DNA of 29,263 bases from DAOMFM01 sp035429825. GTDB taxonomy: Bacteria; Acidobacteriota; Blastocatellia; UBA7656; JADIYM01. The notes below the pieces were generated by a model that saw nothing but the letters and a program-made list of their open reading frames with translations, did not search any database and was not told the DNA's origin. Both the position numbers and the translations under genes were made by a program. Positions within the stretch are counted from its first letter, which is position 1, and each line of letters opens with the position of its first letter. The DNA is taken from the NCBI GenBank assembly GCA_044224215.1, contig JBGAKX010000050.1, forward strand, positions 1 through 29,263. The letters run 5' to 3'. This document shows positions 15,576 through 24,241 of this stretch, one piece after another.

Positions 15576-17312
15576 ATGACGAACTACACTGCAATCGACA
15601 ATCGAACGCGACGTGGTGCTTCCCGGGCGTTCGCGACCACATTCGCCCTGGTGCTCCTGCTGACGAACGCACTTTCTGCGTTCGCGCAAACGGCGTCGTC
15701 GACTCCGCGGCCGACGCAGGCGCCGGCAAGCTCGGCAGGCAAGCCGGTCACGGCGGCGACACCTGCTCCGCGTGCACGTGCCGCGTCCGCGCAGGGGCAG
15801 CCAGCGCCCGCACCTACGCCCTCGCCGTCGCCGCAGGCCGTTGTGACCGAAGAGGACGTAGCCGAGGCTCCCGAGCCGCCCGAGGAGTACGACTTTGACG
15901 TGGACATCCCCGACGTGTACGTCAACGTGCCGGAGCTCGACTTGGAGATGCTGGACGTTCCTGCCGTCGCACCGGCCGTTCTCGTTGGCCCGATGCCGCC
16001 GATGCCCCCGATGCCGTCAATGCCGTCAATGCCGGCAATGCCACCGATGGCGCCGATGGCGACGCCTGCGCCAATGGAAGGCTTTCGGGTGTGGAACTAC
16101 AACCAGGACGCTGCTGCCAACGAGAAGGATCCGGCACGCAAGGCCTATCTCGAAGGCCGCGAACTGGTCAACGACGCGGAGTGGGCCAAGGCCGCCGACA
16201 AGTTCAACGTCGTGCTGACCACGTATTCCACCAGCAAGATCGTCGACGCGGCGCTCTACTGGTACGCCGTGTCGCTCAAGAAGCAGGGCAAGTACAAGGA
16301 AGCCGATACGAACGCCGGCCGTCTCGTCACGGAGTTCCCAAAGTCGCGGTATGTCGATGAAGCAAAGCAGCTGCAGCTCGAGCTCGCCCAGTATGTCGGA
16401 CGGCCCGTCGACCCGGCGTGGCAGCGCGAGCGGAACGACGAGAACAAGGCGATTGCCCTTCAGAGCCTCTTCGCGTCGAATCCGGAGCGGGCCATCCCGA
16501 TCGCGGCAGACCTTCTCGCACCCGGTTCGACGGCCACGCCCAAGCTGCAGCAGCGCGCGGCGCTTCTGCTCGGCCAGGTCGACGATGCACGCGCGACGGA
16601 CGTACTGATCGGTGTTGCGCGCAGCAACAGTGATCCAAAGGTCCGCCGCATGGCCATCCTCGGGCTGGGCCAGAAGCTGGACAGCACGAAGGACGGGGAC
16701 CGGATCTTCACCCTGCTCAGTGAGATCGCGCGCGGGGGCGGCGATCCCGAGCTCGCGAAGTACGCCGTATCGGCGATCGGCCACGACGACAACGCGCGAT
16801 CAACGAAGTTCCTGGTCGATGTTGCCACGACGTCCAAGCAGGCCGACGTGCGGAAGATCGCGATCAGCATGCTGTCGGGCCGGTCCGATGCGGCGTCATT
16901 CGACGCGCTGATGCGACTCGTCGACACCGATCCCGATCCGGACATTCGCCGCATCGCGCTGGCGATGATCGCCCAGAACGACAATCCGAAAGTGACGGAC
17001 AAGCTCGTGGATATCGCGCGCGGCAACGGCCCGGTCGATCTGAAGCGGATGGCGCTGAACCTGCTCGCGCAGCGTGACCCGTCGCGTGCCGTCGATACGC
17101 TCTCGGCGTGGTACGACACCGAGAAGAACGAAACACTGCGCGGAGCGATCGTCGACAGCCTGGGCCAGATCAACGACAAGCGCGCTCTGCAGAAGCTGAT
17201 GCAGATCGCAAAGAACGATCCGTCGAATGACATCCGTCGGAAGGCGGTGTTCTGGATCGGGCAGAGCAAGGACCCTGAGGCCATCAAGTTCCTCGAGGAC
17301 CTCCTGAAGTAA
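15576..17312 (+). CDS. Exported HEAT-repeat protein with Pro-Met repeat and TPR-like segment
   Basis: This 578-residue protein has a signal sequence (FATTFALVLLLTNALSAFAQ). It then has an Ala/Pro/Ser/Thr-rich stretch, an acidic segment (VTEEDVAEAPEPPEEYDFDVD) and a Pro-Met-Pro repeat (residues about 139-167). A TPR-like part follows (ARKAYLEGRELVNDAEWAKA, then YWYAVSLKKQGKYKEA and VTEFPKSRYVDEA). The last 300 residues are HEAT-like repeats with a period of about 30-38, such as DPKVRRMAILGLGQ and DIRRKAVFWIGQSKDPEAI. HEAT solenoids bind proteins or peptides. I start at ATG 15576, nine bases after GAGG; a TTG at 15558 is less likely. It lies 31 bases after the anti-sigma gene, so it is probably a periplasmic partner in the same signalling unit. 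The exact role is unknown. Confidence 0.8.
   Translation: MTNYTAIDNRTRRGASRAFATTFALVLLLTNALSAFAQTASSTPRPTQAPASSAGKPVTAATPAPRARAASAQGQPAPAPTPSPSPQAVVTEEDVAEAPEPPEEYDFDVDIPDVYVNVPELDLEMLDVPAVAPAVLVGPMPPMPPMPSMPSMPAMPPMAPMATPAPMEGFRVWNYNQDAAANEKDPARKAYLEGRELVNDAEWAKAADKFNVVLTTYSTSKIVDAALYWYAVSLKKQGKYKEADTNAGRLVTEFPKSRYVDEAKQLQLELAQYVGRPVDPAWQRERNDENKAIALQSLFASNPERAIPIAADLLAPGSTATPKLQQRAALLLGQVDDARATDVLIGVARSNSDPKVRRMAILGLGQKLDSTKDGDRIFTLLSEIARGGGDPELAKYAVSAIGHDDNARSTKFLVDVATTSKQADVRKIAISMLSGRSDAASFDALMRLVDTDPDPDIRRIALAMIAQNDNPKVTDKLVDIARGNGPVDLKRMALNLLAQRDPSRAVDTLSAWYDTEKNETLRGAIVDSLGQINDKRALQKLMQIAKNDPSNDIRRKAVFWIGQSKDPEAIKFLEDLLK
15990..16058 (+). repeat. 9-bp-period tandem repeat coding Pro-Met-Pro/Ser
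   Basis: About 7.7 units of nine bases (form CCGATGCCG with third-unit variants TCA, GCA, CCA, GCG) encode PMPPMPPMPSMPSMPAMPPM. The nearly regular DNA period could expand or shrink by slippage in steps of three residues without breaking the frame. Confidence 0.85.
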
Positions 17313-17335
17313 GCGGGAACGACCGGGAGGATGAC

Positions 17336-18490
17336 ATGGCACTTGCACTCGCACTCTTTCTGACGCTTCTTCCGATCGTGTCGTTGTCGCCGGCGTCCCA
17401 GACGGGCGCGCCGGCGTCACCCGATGCGAGATTCACGTCGATCGACGGATCATCGTTGAGCGACCGAGTCGACAGGGCCGTCTCGCGCGGCCGCGCAACG
17501 GACGGTGCGTCCCACTTCTGGGTGGCGTTCGGATTCGACGTCCGTCCGGGAGTCGCGGTGGACCTCGAGGTCCGCAGCACCAGCGGCCGCGTCGTGCAGT
17601 ACGAAGGATTCTCGCTCGACACGAACCCGAAGCTCGAGACCCGAAACCTGGCCGTGTTCATGCTGTACGAGAAGTCCACCGCGCGGCCCGACCGCGTGGA
17701 GGTCTACAACCTCGACCGCAAGCGCGGCTATGACGGGTATCCGGTGATGTGGACCGGCCGCGCGGCATCCGACGAGAGCCTCAAGCTGCTTGGCGATCTG
17801 CTGGCGTCACAGCCGAGCGGGTGGGTGGCGGAACGCACGGTTGCCGCGATCGCGCTGCACGCCGACGCACGGGCCGCGGGAATGCTCGAGGGAATCGCGC
17901 GGTCGTCGCCGTACGACGGCGCCAGATCTGCAGCGCTGCGCTGGCTCGGCATCGTGAGCGATGACGTGTCGTTTCTCGCGGGATTTGTACGCGACGCAAA
18001 GGAGTCGCTTGACCTGCGCAAGGAAGCGATCATGGCCATAGGGATCTCTTCGGCCGGGAACTCCGTGTCGCAGCTCTCGGCGCTGTTCGCCGAGGCGACG
18101 AATCGCGAGCTCCGCGAATCGATCGTCGACGCGGTCGGGATCCACAGCGGCCGGGACGATTCGGATGCAAGCATCGATTTTCTGATTCGCGTGGTCGACG
18201 GCGAGCACGACGTCGCGCTTCGGAAGAAGGCGATCTTCTGGCTTGGACAGAAGGCGGGCTCGAGGAGTCTGTCGGCGCTCGAGGACGAGGTCGAGTCTCC
18301 GGAAGAGGAGATGCAGGCGCAGGCGGTGTTTGCGATCAGCCAGCGCGACAAGGACGAAGCCGTGCCGATACTGATCCGACTCGCGCGAACGCACCGCAGT
18401 CCGGTGGTGAAGCGCCAGGCGATCTTCTGGCTCGGTCAGATCGACGACGAGCGGGTGGTGCCGTTTCTGAAGGAGCTGCTCGGGAAGTAG
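17336..18490 (+). CDS. Second exported HEAT-repeat protein, related to its upstream neighbour
   Basis: This 384-residue protein starts with a signal peptide (MALALALFLTLLPIVSLSPASQ). A domain of about 130 residues with beta-strand character follows (HFWVAFGFDVRPGVAVDLEVR, then LAVFMLYEKSTARPDRVEVYNLD). HEAT-like repeats fill the rest, e.g. LRKEAIMAIGISSAGNSVS, ALRKKAIFWLGQKAG and VVKRQAIFWLGQIDDERVVPF. The last motif closely matches IRRKAVFWIGQSKDPEAIKF at the end of the preceding gene, so the two share ancestry in their C-terminal half. GGGAGG lies five bases before the ATG and the gap to the previous gene is 23 bases, so it is the fourth member of the sigma cluster. Its N-terminal part differs from that of its partner, suggesting different ligands. 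Confidence 0.8.
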   Translation: MALALALFLTLLPIVSLSPASQTGAPASPDARFTSIDGSSLSDRVDRAVSRGRATDGASHFWVAFGFDVRPGVAVDLEVRSTSGRVVQYEGFSLDTNPKLETRNLAVFMLYEKSTARPDRVEVYNLDRKRGYDGYPVMWTGRAASDESLKLLGDLLASQPSGWVAERTVAAIALHADARAAGMLEGIARSSPYDGARSAALRWLGIVSDDVSFLAGFVRDAKESLDLRKEAIMAIGISSAGNSVSQLSALFAEATNRELRESIVDAVGIHSGRDDSDASIDFLIRVVDGEHDVALRKKAIFWLGQKAGSRSLSALEDEVESPEEEMQAQAVFAISQRDKDEAVPILIRLARTHRSPVVKRQAIFWLGQIDDERVVPFLKELLGK

Positions 18491-18494
18491 CGGC

Positions 18495-18587
18495 AAAGCG
18501 CCGTCGCGCTCCGCTTGCCGGCGCACTCCAAAGTGGGCATGTCTCCTTGGAGTGCGCCGGCAAGCCCTGAGGGCGCGACGGCGCTTT
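18495..18587. repeat. 93-bp palindromic repeat, copy A (also a likely terminator)
   Basis: Outer arms AAAGCGCCGTCGCGC and GCGCGACGGCGCTTT and inner arms TTGCCGGCGCACTCCAA/TTGGAGTGCGCCGGCAA are perfect reverse complements, separated by small internal loops and a loop of about 15 bases. It begins four bases after the stop of the second HEAT gene and runs into TTTTT (18585-18589), so it probably ends the sigma operon transcript. By hand alignment about 80 of 94 positions match copy B at 24242. Confidence 0.9.
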
Positions 18588-18644
18588 TTCCCTGTCCCCA
18601 TTGAACAGGTTGCTCGAGCACGGTCCCGTGACTAGCATCCCGGC

Positions 18645-18959
18645 GTGGACGCCGACGACAGCCCGTTCGACCCCGACGCCGAGTTCCCTCTGACCGAGGA
18701 GCTCGAGCTCCACGGCCTGCCGCCGCGGCTCATTCCGGAACTCGTCGAGTCGTACCTCGAAGAGGCCGTACGTGCCGGCTTTGCGCACGTCCGCATCATC
18801 CACGGCAAGGGAATCGGCGTTCAGCGCGAGCGGGTACAGTCGATCCTCGCGCGGTCGCGCTATGTCACGAGTTTTGGCGACGCGCCCAGCGAACGAGGCG
18901 GCTGGGGCGCGACGGTCGTGAATCTCGTGTCCGCAACCGGTCTGTCGCCGCGTCGTTGA
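18645..18959 (+). CDS. Stand-alone Smr (small MutS-related) domain protein
   Basis: This 104-residue protein is almost only an Smr domain, a fold that nicks or binds nucleic acid in MutS2 and related proteins. The signature motifs are LHG (22-24), HGKGIG (53-58) and GGWGATVV (85-92). The usual Leu/Arg after HGKGxG reads VQR here. Acidic residues dominate the first 20 positions. GTG 18645 is the only sensible start because a stop lies in frame 12 bases upstream; no clear ribosome site is visible. It lies between a palindromic terminator and the large exoprotein gene, so it may be transcribed from its own weak promoter. Whether it acts on RNA or DNA cannot be told. Confidence 0.88.
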   Translation: MDADDSPFDPDAEFPLTEELELHGLPPRLIPELVESYLEEAVRAGFAHVRIIHGKGIGVQRERVQSILARSRYVTSFGDAPSERGGWGATVVNLVSATGLSPRR

Positions 18960-18984
18960 CATCTCCACCCGAATTGAGGACATT
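18956..18984 (+). promoter_or_regulatory. Possible sigma-70 promoter before the IPT exoprotein
   Basis: A perfect -35 box TTGACA (18956-18961) overlaps the end of the Smr gene. At 17 bases spacing the -10 is GACATT, only a three-of-six match, so this is a weak candidate. Confidence 0.25.
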
Positions 18985-19019
18985 TCGCGCGCCGGCAACC
19001 CTCAACGGAGAACCGAACC

Positions 19020-22000
19020 GTGAACACGACTTTCTTCGGGGTCTCGCGCGCCGCTCGGCTGCGTATCAGCGCAGCTTGTGCAATCGTTGCAGTGCTTGGG
19101 GCAATCGCGCCGCTGTCGGCAGCGCAGACTCGGGGCACCGGCGGAGCCGTCCAGCCGCCGGTGATCTCTGGTCTGAGCCCGAAGACGGGACAGGAAGGCG
19201 ACAGCGTTACGATCACCGGTCAGCACTTCAAGGACGTCAGCGGCGTGACGTTCGCCGGCATGCCGGCAACGTACTCGGTGACGAATCCTCGAACGATCGT
19301 CGCGACCGTCCCAAAGGGCGCGCGCACCGGAGTGGTCAGCGTCACGACGCGCACCGGGCGCGCGAACGGTCCGAGCTTCACGGTCGCGTCGTCGACCCCC
19401 GGCACAAAGCCGGAGCCAAAGCCCTCGCCGACGATCGACCGGCTCGTCCCCGAGACCGGCTCTGCAGGCGATCAGATCAGGATTCGCGGCATGAACCTCT
19501 CGGGTGTCATCGTCGTTGCGTTCAACGGCGTGACGGCGCAGTTCACGAACGAGAGCGACCGGTCGGTCCTTGTGACCGTCCCGCGCAACGTGAAGACCGG
19601 AACGGTCGTTGTTACGACGCGAAACGGCCGCGCTGCAAGCCCGCGACCCTTTGTCGTCTCCACAACTCCCGAACCTGTCGGCAGACCAGCCATCACGACC
19701 TTCTCGCCGGCGACGGGCTCCAGGGGAGACTCCGTCGAGATCAAGGGCCAGAATTTCACCGGTACAACTGGCGTCACGTTCGGCGCGGCGAACGCGCGAT
19801 TTTCGGTGGTCAACGACCGGACGATCACCGCTGTGGTTCCGGCCGGCGCCCGCACGGGAGCCATTTCGGTCGAGACGCCTGCCGGGCGCGCCACGAGTCG
19901 CGACACGTTCACCGTCCAGCAACCTGCGTTGCGACCGACGGTGACCGGATTCAATCCCGACCGCGGCGTCGTGGGCGACACGGTCCGCGTCGACGGCACA
20001 AATTTTGACGGCGTCCAGGCAGTCGACATCGGCGGCGTGGCCGGGGCCTTTACGGTCGTCTCGGCGACGCGGCTGCGGTTCACGATTCCGCCGAAGGCGC
20101 GCACCGGTGCGATTACCGTTCGGACGCAGGCCGGCTCGGCCTCGAGTGCGCAGGCGTACACCGTTCTGTCCGATGCCGTGACGTTGTCCGTCGACCGGTT
20201 CACGCCTGACCGTGGAAAGGTCGGCGACGCCGTCACGATCGTCGGCGCCGGATTCGAGAACGTCCGCCGTGTCGAATTCAACGGCGCGTCGGCTCGATTT
20301 ACCGTGCAGTCGGCGACGCGGATCCAGGCGACTGTCCCGCAAGCCGCAACGACGGGCCCGATCACGGTCGCGACGAGCTCGAAGCGCGTCGCAAGCCGCG
20401 ACCGCTTCACGGTCGTTTATCCCGAGCTGTCGAAGTTCCGATTCGAAGACTCGACGTATTACGTTCGCGCGACGGATCGCAGATTCACGATCTGGGTTTC
20501 ACGCGGCGGCGACACGACCGCGCGATCGTCGGTCGAGATCGCTGCGCAGGACCGTACGGCACGGCAGGGCCGCGACTACCGGTTGAATGTGTCTCGGCTG
20601 GTGTTTGCGCCCGGCGAGAAGCGCAAGAGCATGGACGTGGTGCTGCTCAACGATCCGGGCGGCCGGGGCGAACGGGATTTTGACGTCGCGCTCAGGCGGC
20701 CGGACACCAACGCGCAGCTCGGAAATCCCGCGCTGACGCGTGCCACGATCTTCTATGGCGACCAGGGACAGCCGCAGTTGTGGGTCAGTTCGACGTCGCT
20801 GTCGTTCGGCAGGGTTCGACTCGGCGAGACGACGACCCAGACCTTCACGGTCCGGAACAGCGGGCGGGGGACGCTGACGTTCGATCTCGAGCGGTGGGCA
20901 GGGAACGAGACCTTCTCCATCTCGTCGTGGCCGTCGCGCACGCGGCTTGCGGCTGGCGAGAGCACGAGCTTCCGCATGACGTTTCAGCCGCGCTGGCGCC
21001 CGGGGACGTACACCGGCGCGTTGAATGTCCGCAGCAATGCCGGCAACCGGACGATCAACCTTTCGGGCGAAGCGCTCGGCGAGCCCGCTCCGATGCTGTC
21101 CCTCACGACGTCGGGTGTCGACTTTGGCAACGTTCGACCAGGGAACGCGGCGACGTGGCCCGTGTATTACCGGAACAGCGGCGGGTCGCGTATCAGGGTA
21201 TACAACGCGACGATCCTCAACGGAGGATCGAACGGGTTCTACATCGCCCGCGGACCGTCGGATGGCGATCTCGGACCGCGCGATACGGGGTACGTCTCGG
21301 TCGGCTTCAATCCGCGATCGGGCCGGTCCGGGTTCGTTTCGGGGTTGTTGCGGATCGACTCGTCCGCGGGGTCGGCGACCGTGTTCCTGCGCGGCTACGT
21401 GACGGCCGAACCGTTCCTGATCGTCGAGCCGCAGTCCCTCGATTTTGGCACGGTCGACCTTGGCGACGAGGTGACCGGCAATGTCACGCTCTACAACGCC
21501 GGGGACGCGCCGTTGCGGGCAGTTGTGGCGCTGCGGTCCGACGCCGGGCGTTCGTTCTTTGGCGAGTTCCCGCGCGAGTACACGATCAATCCGCGCAGCC
21601 GCGTCAACGTGCCGGTCGGATTCAACCCGATCGGGTCGTACGGACAGTATCTGAGCGGCGCGCTCGAAGTGAGCAGCACCGCGGGGTACGCGGTGGTATC
21701 GCTGCAGGGACAGGTTCGCTACAACGAGTCGTCCGTGCAGCCGCCCCAGTACATCCAACCGAGCGTGGTGATCGACGGTCCGACATCCGAAGCGTCGCTC
21801 ACCGGCGGGGAGCCGGCCGACATCCGATTCAGCGCGTGGGACGACAACGAAGTCACGGGATTCCTTGTCGCGTATTCGACGGACGGCGGTTTGAGCTATC
21901 CGTTCAAGATCGCCGACGTCGACGCGTCGACGCGACTCGTCACGTGGGACGTCCCCGACGCCCTGCAGACGTCGGATGCGCGCATTCGCGTGCTGGCCGT

Positions 22001-22505
22001 CGACAGGGACGGAAACACGACCGCGGCATACAGCGAGTTGTTGAAGGTCATTCCACCGGCGGCGGTGGCAAGGGTCGAACTGACGCCGTCGCCGGTGCCG
22101 AACGGGCGAATCGCGCCGCCGGCGTCCATCGGGACGGTCGTTACGTGGCTCGATCCGATGGACGAGAACGGGTTCGCGCTCGCAGCCCGCGCGGCAGTGT
22201 CGGTCGACGACTGGTCGGCGATCGCGCAGCCGGGCGGTCGCAGCGGCGTGCTGGTGGGATACGACGTCTACCGCGTGTTCGCTGACGGCGACACGCCTGT
22301 CCCGGCCGCCGCCGAGATCGCGGCCAATCCCGACAACTATGTCGGGAGCCTGCCGGTGTCGGCCGCGGCGTTCGTCGATTTCGTGTCGTCGGCAGGATGG
22401 CCTGAAGCGGTGTACGTGTTTGTCAGCCGGTACGAGGACGGAACGCGCAGCGCTCCGTCGTCTGCCGTGCGTGTGACGGTTCCGGCCGCGCCGAATACTC
22501 AGTAG
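19020..22505 (+). CDS. Giant secreted IPT/TIG, Calx-beta and ASH (choice-of-anchor D) domain protein
   Basis: This 1161-residue exported protein is built of beta-sandwich modules. A signal peptide ends near PLSAAQ (35). Five IPT/TIG domains follow at about 47-465, each opening like ISGLSPKTGQEGDSVTITG and closing ARTGxxxVxTxxG. A Calx-beta domain (about 466-590, TARQGRDYRLNVSRLVFAPGEKRKSMDVVLLND) comes next. Three ASH/choice-of-anchor D domains (about 594-918) each carry LDFGTVDLGDEVTGNVTLYNAG-type starts. The end holds an Ig-like part (VVIDGPTSEASLTGGEP) and about 130 residues resembling a fibronectin-type module. It is probably an adhesin or surface scaffold. No catalytic motif or membrane anchor is seen. 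GTG 19020 has GGAG nine bases upstream. Confidence 0.88.
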   Translation: MNTTFFGVSRAARLRISAACAIVAVLGAIAPLSAAQTRGTGGAVQPPVISGLSPKTGQEGDSVTITGQHFKDVSGVTFAGMPATYSVTNPRTIVATVPKGARTGVVSVTTRTGRANGPSFTVASSTPGTKPEPKPSPTIDRLVPETGSAGDQIRIRGMNLSGVIVVAFNGVTAQFTNESDRSVLVTVPRNVKTGTVVVTTRNGRAASPRPFVVSTTPEPVGRPAITTFSPATGSRGDSVEIKGQNFTGTTGVTFGAANARFSVVNDRTITAVVPAGARTGAISVETPAGRATSRDTFTVQQPALRPTVTGFNPDRGVVGDTVRVDGTNFDGVQAVDIGGVAGAFTVVSATRLRFTIPPKARTGAITVRTQAGSASSAQAYTVLSDAVTLSVDRFTPDRGKVGDAVTIVGAGFENVRRVEFNGASARFTVQSATRIQATVPQAATTGPITVATSSKRVASRDRFTVVYPELSKFRFEDSTYYVRATDRRFTIWVSRGGDTTARSSVEIAAQDRTARQGRDYRLNVSRLVFAPGEKRKSMDVVLLNDPGGRGERDFDVALRRPDTNAQLGNPALTRATIFYGDQGQPQLWVSSTSLSFGRVRLGETTTQTFTVRNSGRGTLTFDLERWAGNETFSISSWPSRTRLAAGESTSFRMTFQPRWRPGTYTGALNVRSNAGNRTINLSGEALGEPAPMLSLTTSGVDFGNVRPGNAATWPVYYRNSGGSRIRVYNATILNGGSNGFYIARGPSDGDLGPRDTGYVSVGFNPRSGRSGFVSGLLRIDSSAGSATVFLRGYVTAEPFLIVEPQSLDFGTVDLGDEVTGNVTLYNAGDAPLRAVVALRSDAGRSFFGEFPREYTINPRSRVNVPVGFNPIGSYGQYLSGALEVSSTAGYAVVSLQGQVRYNESSVQPPQYIQPSVVIDGPTSEASLTGGEPADIRFSAWDDNEVTGFLVAYSTDGGLSYPFKIADVDASTRLVTWDVPDALQTSDARIRVLAVDRDGNTTAAYSELLKVIPPAAVARVELTPSPVPNGRIAPPASIGTVVTWLDPMDENGFALAARAAVSVDDWSAIAQPGGRSGVLVGYDVYRVFADGDTPVPAAAEIAANPDNYVGSLPVSAAAFVDFVSSAGWPEAVYVFVSRYEDGTRSAPSSAVRVTVPAAPNTQ

Positions 22506-22515
22506 CAATCGAACA

Positions 22516-22556
22516 GCCGCAGATTACGCAGATTCGCGAAATCTGCGGCCTTTCTT
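22516..22556 (+). terminator. Hairpin terminator between convergent IPT and prfC genes
   Basis: GCCGCAGATT (22516-22525) pairs perfectly with AATCTGCGGC (22540-22549), followed by CTTTCTT. The left side contains CGCAGATT twice, so a slightly shifted stem can also form. CGCAGATTACGCAGATT-like text is reminiscent of widespread intergenic repeats. Confidence 0.65.
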
Positions 22557-24171
22557 ACGATCCAGCCACGTGCGCCGGCGCGACCGACGACACGTCAAGG
22601 AACCTCACGTCCTTGTGCCGCTCAGCTGCGCGGTTTGCGCTCCACTCGTTGTCGAACAGCACCGCCGCGCGGCCATCCGCATCCTGCACCTCGCGCGCCT
22701 GGCCGTACAGCTCGAGCTTTGCGAGCGCTTCGGGCGTGCCTTCGATCCAGCGCGCGACCGTGAACGTCAGCGGTTGCATCGTCGTCTCGACGTTGTACTC
22801 CGATTCGAGCCGGAACCGAACGACGTCGAACTGCAGCGCGCCAACCGCCGCAAGGATCGGGTCGGGGCTCGATCGCCCCTTCTCCCACATCACCTGGATC
22901 GCGCCCTCCTCGCGGAGCTGGTCGAGCCCCTTCAGCAGCTGTTTTCGCTTGGTCGGGGTTGAAGGCCGCACGATCGCGAACTGCTCCGGCGAAAACTGCG
23001 GGATGCCCTCGTACGCAACGAGCGGCCCCGACGAGACGGAATCGCCAATTGCAAACGCCCCGGGATTGGTCAGACCGATGATGTCGCCGGGGTACGCCTC
23101 TTCCGTGATCTCGCGCTCGGCGGCAAACAGCTTCTGCGGACGCGACAGCCGGACTTTCTTGCCCGATCGCGCGTTGGTCACGACCATGTCACGCTCGAAG
23201 CGGCCCGAGACGACGCGCAGGAACGCGACCCGGTCGCGGTGCTGCTTGTCCATGTTCGCCTGAATCTTGAAGACGAATCCTGTGAACGTCTCGTCGTCCG
23301 GCGATACCGAGTCGCCGGCAATCGTCGGCCGTGCGGCCGGCGCGGGCGCGAGCTGCAGCAACCGGTCGAGAAACGGCTCGACGCCAAAGTTCGTGACGGC
23401 GCTTCCAAAAAATACGGGAGTGATCTCACCGCGCAGGTAGGCATCGCGGTCGAATTCAGCGCCAGCGCCTTCGAGGAGTTCCGCATCCTCCTGAAGCCGC
23501 TGGTAGTTCGTCGCACCGATGATGCGCTCGAGCGTCGGATCGGAGGCGTCCTTGACGGAGATCGGCGCAGGCAACGCCCCGCTGGCCGTGCGCTCGAACA
23601 GGTGGACCTTTCGATCGATGCGGTCATAGACACCGCGGAAGCCGTCGCCTTCACCGATCGGCCACGTCACGGGAAACGCGACGATGCCGAATTCGCGCTC
23701 GATCTCGTCGATCAGGTCGAGCGGGTTTCGGCCCGGTCGGTCCATCTTGTTGATGAACGTGAAGACCGGCAACTTTCGGAGTCTTGCGACGGCAAACAGC
23801 TTTCGCGTCTGGGTCTCGATGCCGTTCGCGCTGTCGATCAGCATGACGACGCTGTCGGCTGCGGTAACCGTGCGGTAGGTGTCTTCGCTGAAGTCCTGGT
23901 GACCCGGCGTGTCGAGCAGGTTGATGACGTGTCCGGCGTAGTTGAACTGCAGTACGGTCGTCGTGATCGAGATCCCGCGCTGCTGCTCCATCGCCATCCA
24001 GTCGGACGTGGCCTGACGCTGGTTCCGGCGTGCGCGGACGGATCCGGCGAGCCGGACCGCGCCGCCGTAGAGGAGCAGTTTTTCGGTCAGCGTGGTCTTG
24101 CCGGCGTCGGGGTGCGAGATGATCGCGAACGTCCGGCGTCGCTGGATCTGATTGTCGAGTTCTTCGGCCAT
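22555..24171 (-). CDS. prfC: Peptide chain release factor 3 (RF3)
   Basis: This 538-residue translational GTPase recycles RF1/RF2 from the ribosome after termination. GTPase motifs are HPDAGKTT (20-27), RGISITTT (65-72), DTPGHQDFSEDTYR (87-100) and NKMDRPGRNP (141-150). RF3-typical text includes FGSAVTNFGVEPFLDRLLQLAP and the C-terminal VGALQFDVVRFRLESEYNVE. Length is close to the usual 525-540. I start at ATG 24171 (MAEELDNQIQRRRTFAIISHPDAGK); an upstream in-frame start at 24273 would enter the palindromic repeat and has no family support. The ribosome site is weak. It lies downstream of the TonB receptor gene, separated by the palindromic repeat, so it is probably transcribed on its own. 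Confidence 0.95.
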   Translation of the reverse strand: MAEELDNQIQRRRTFAIISHPDAGKTTLTEKLLLYGGAVRLAGSVRARRNQRQATSDWMAMEQQRGISITTTVLQFNYAGHVINLLDTPGHQDFSEDTYRTVTAADSVVMLIDSANGIETQTRKLFAVARLRKLPVFTFINKMDRPGRNPLDLIDEIEREFGIVAFPVTWPIGEGDGFRGVYDRIDRKVHLFERTASGALPAPISVKDASDPTLERIIGATNYQRLQEDAELLEGAGAEFDRDAYLRGEITPVFFGSAVTNFGVEPFLDRLLQLAPAPAARPTIAGDSVSPDDETFTGFVFKIQANMDKQHRDRVAFLRVVSGRFERDMVVTNARSGKKVRLSRPQKLFAAEREITEEAYPGDIIGLTNPGAFAIGDSVSSGPLVAYEGIPQFSPEQFAIVRPSTPTKRKQLLKGLDQLREEGAIQVMWEKGRSSPDPILAAVGALQFDVVRFRLESEYNVETTMQPLTFTVARWIEGTPEALAKLELYGQAREVQDADGRAAVLFDNEWSANRAAERHKDVRFLDVSSVAPAHVAGS

Positions 24172-24241
24172 GGCGCAAACGAGAAGTGTACGGTCTGGCG
24201 AGCCGAGGCGTCCAGTCGGTGTGTCTGAGTCGCGGAGCGCA

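Noticed and set aside
20499..22508. Open frame of 669 codons on the minus strand opposite the IPT protein
   Set aside because: Very high Arg/His content and no motifs; the plus strand encodes clear repeated domains across the same bases.
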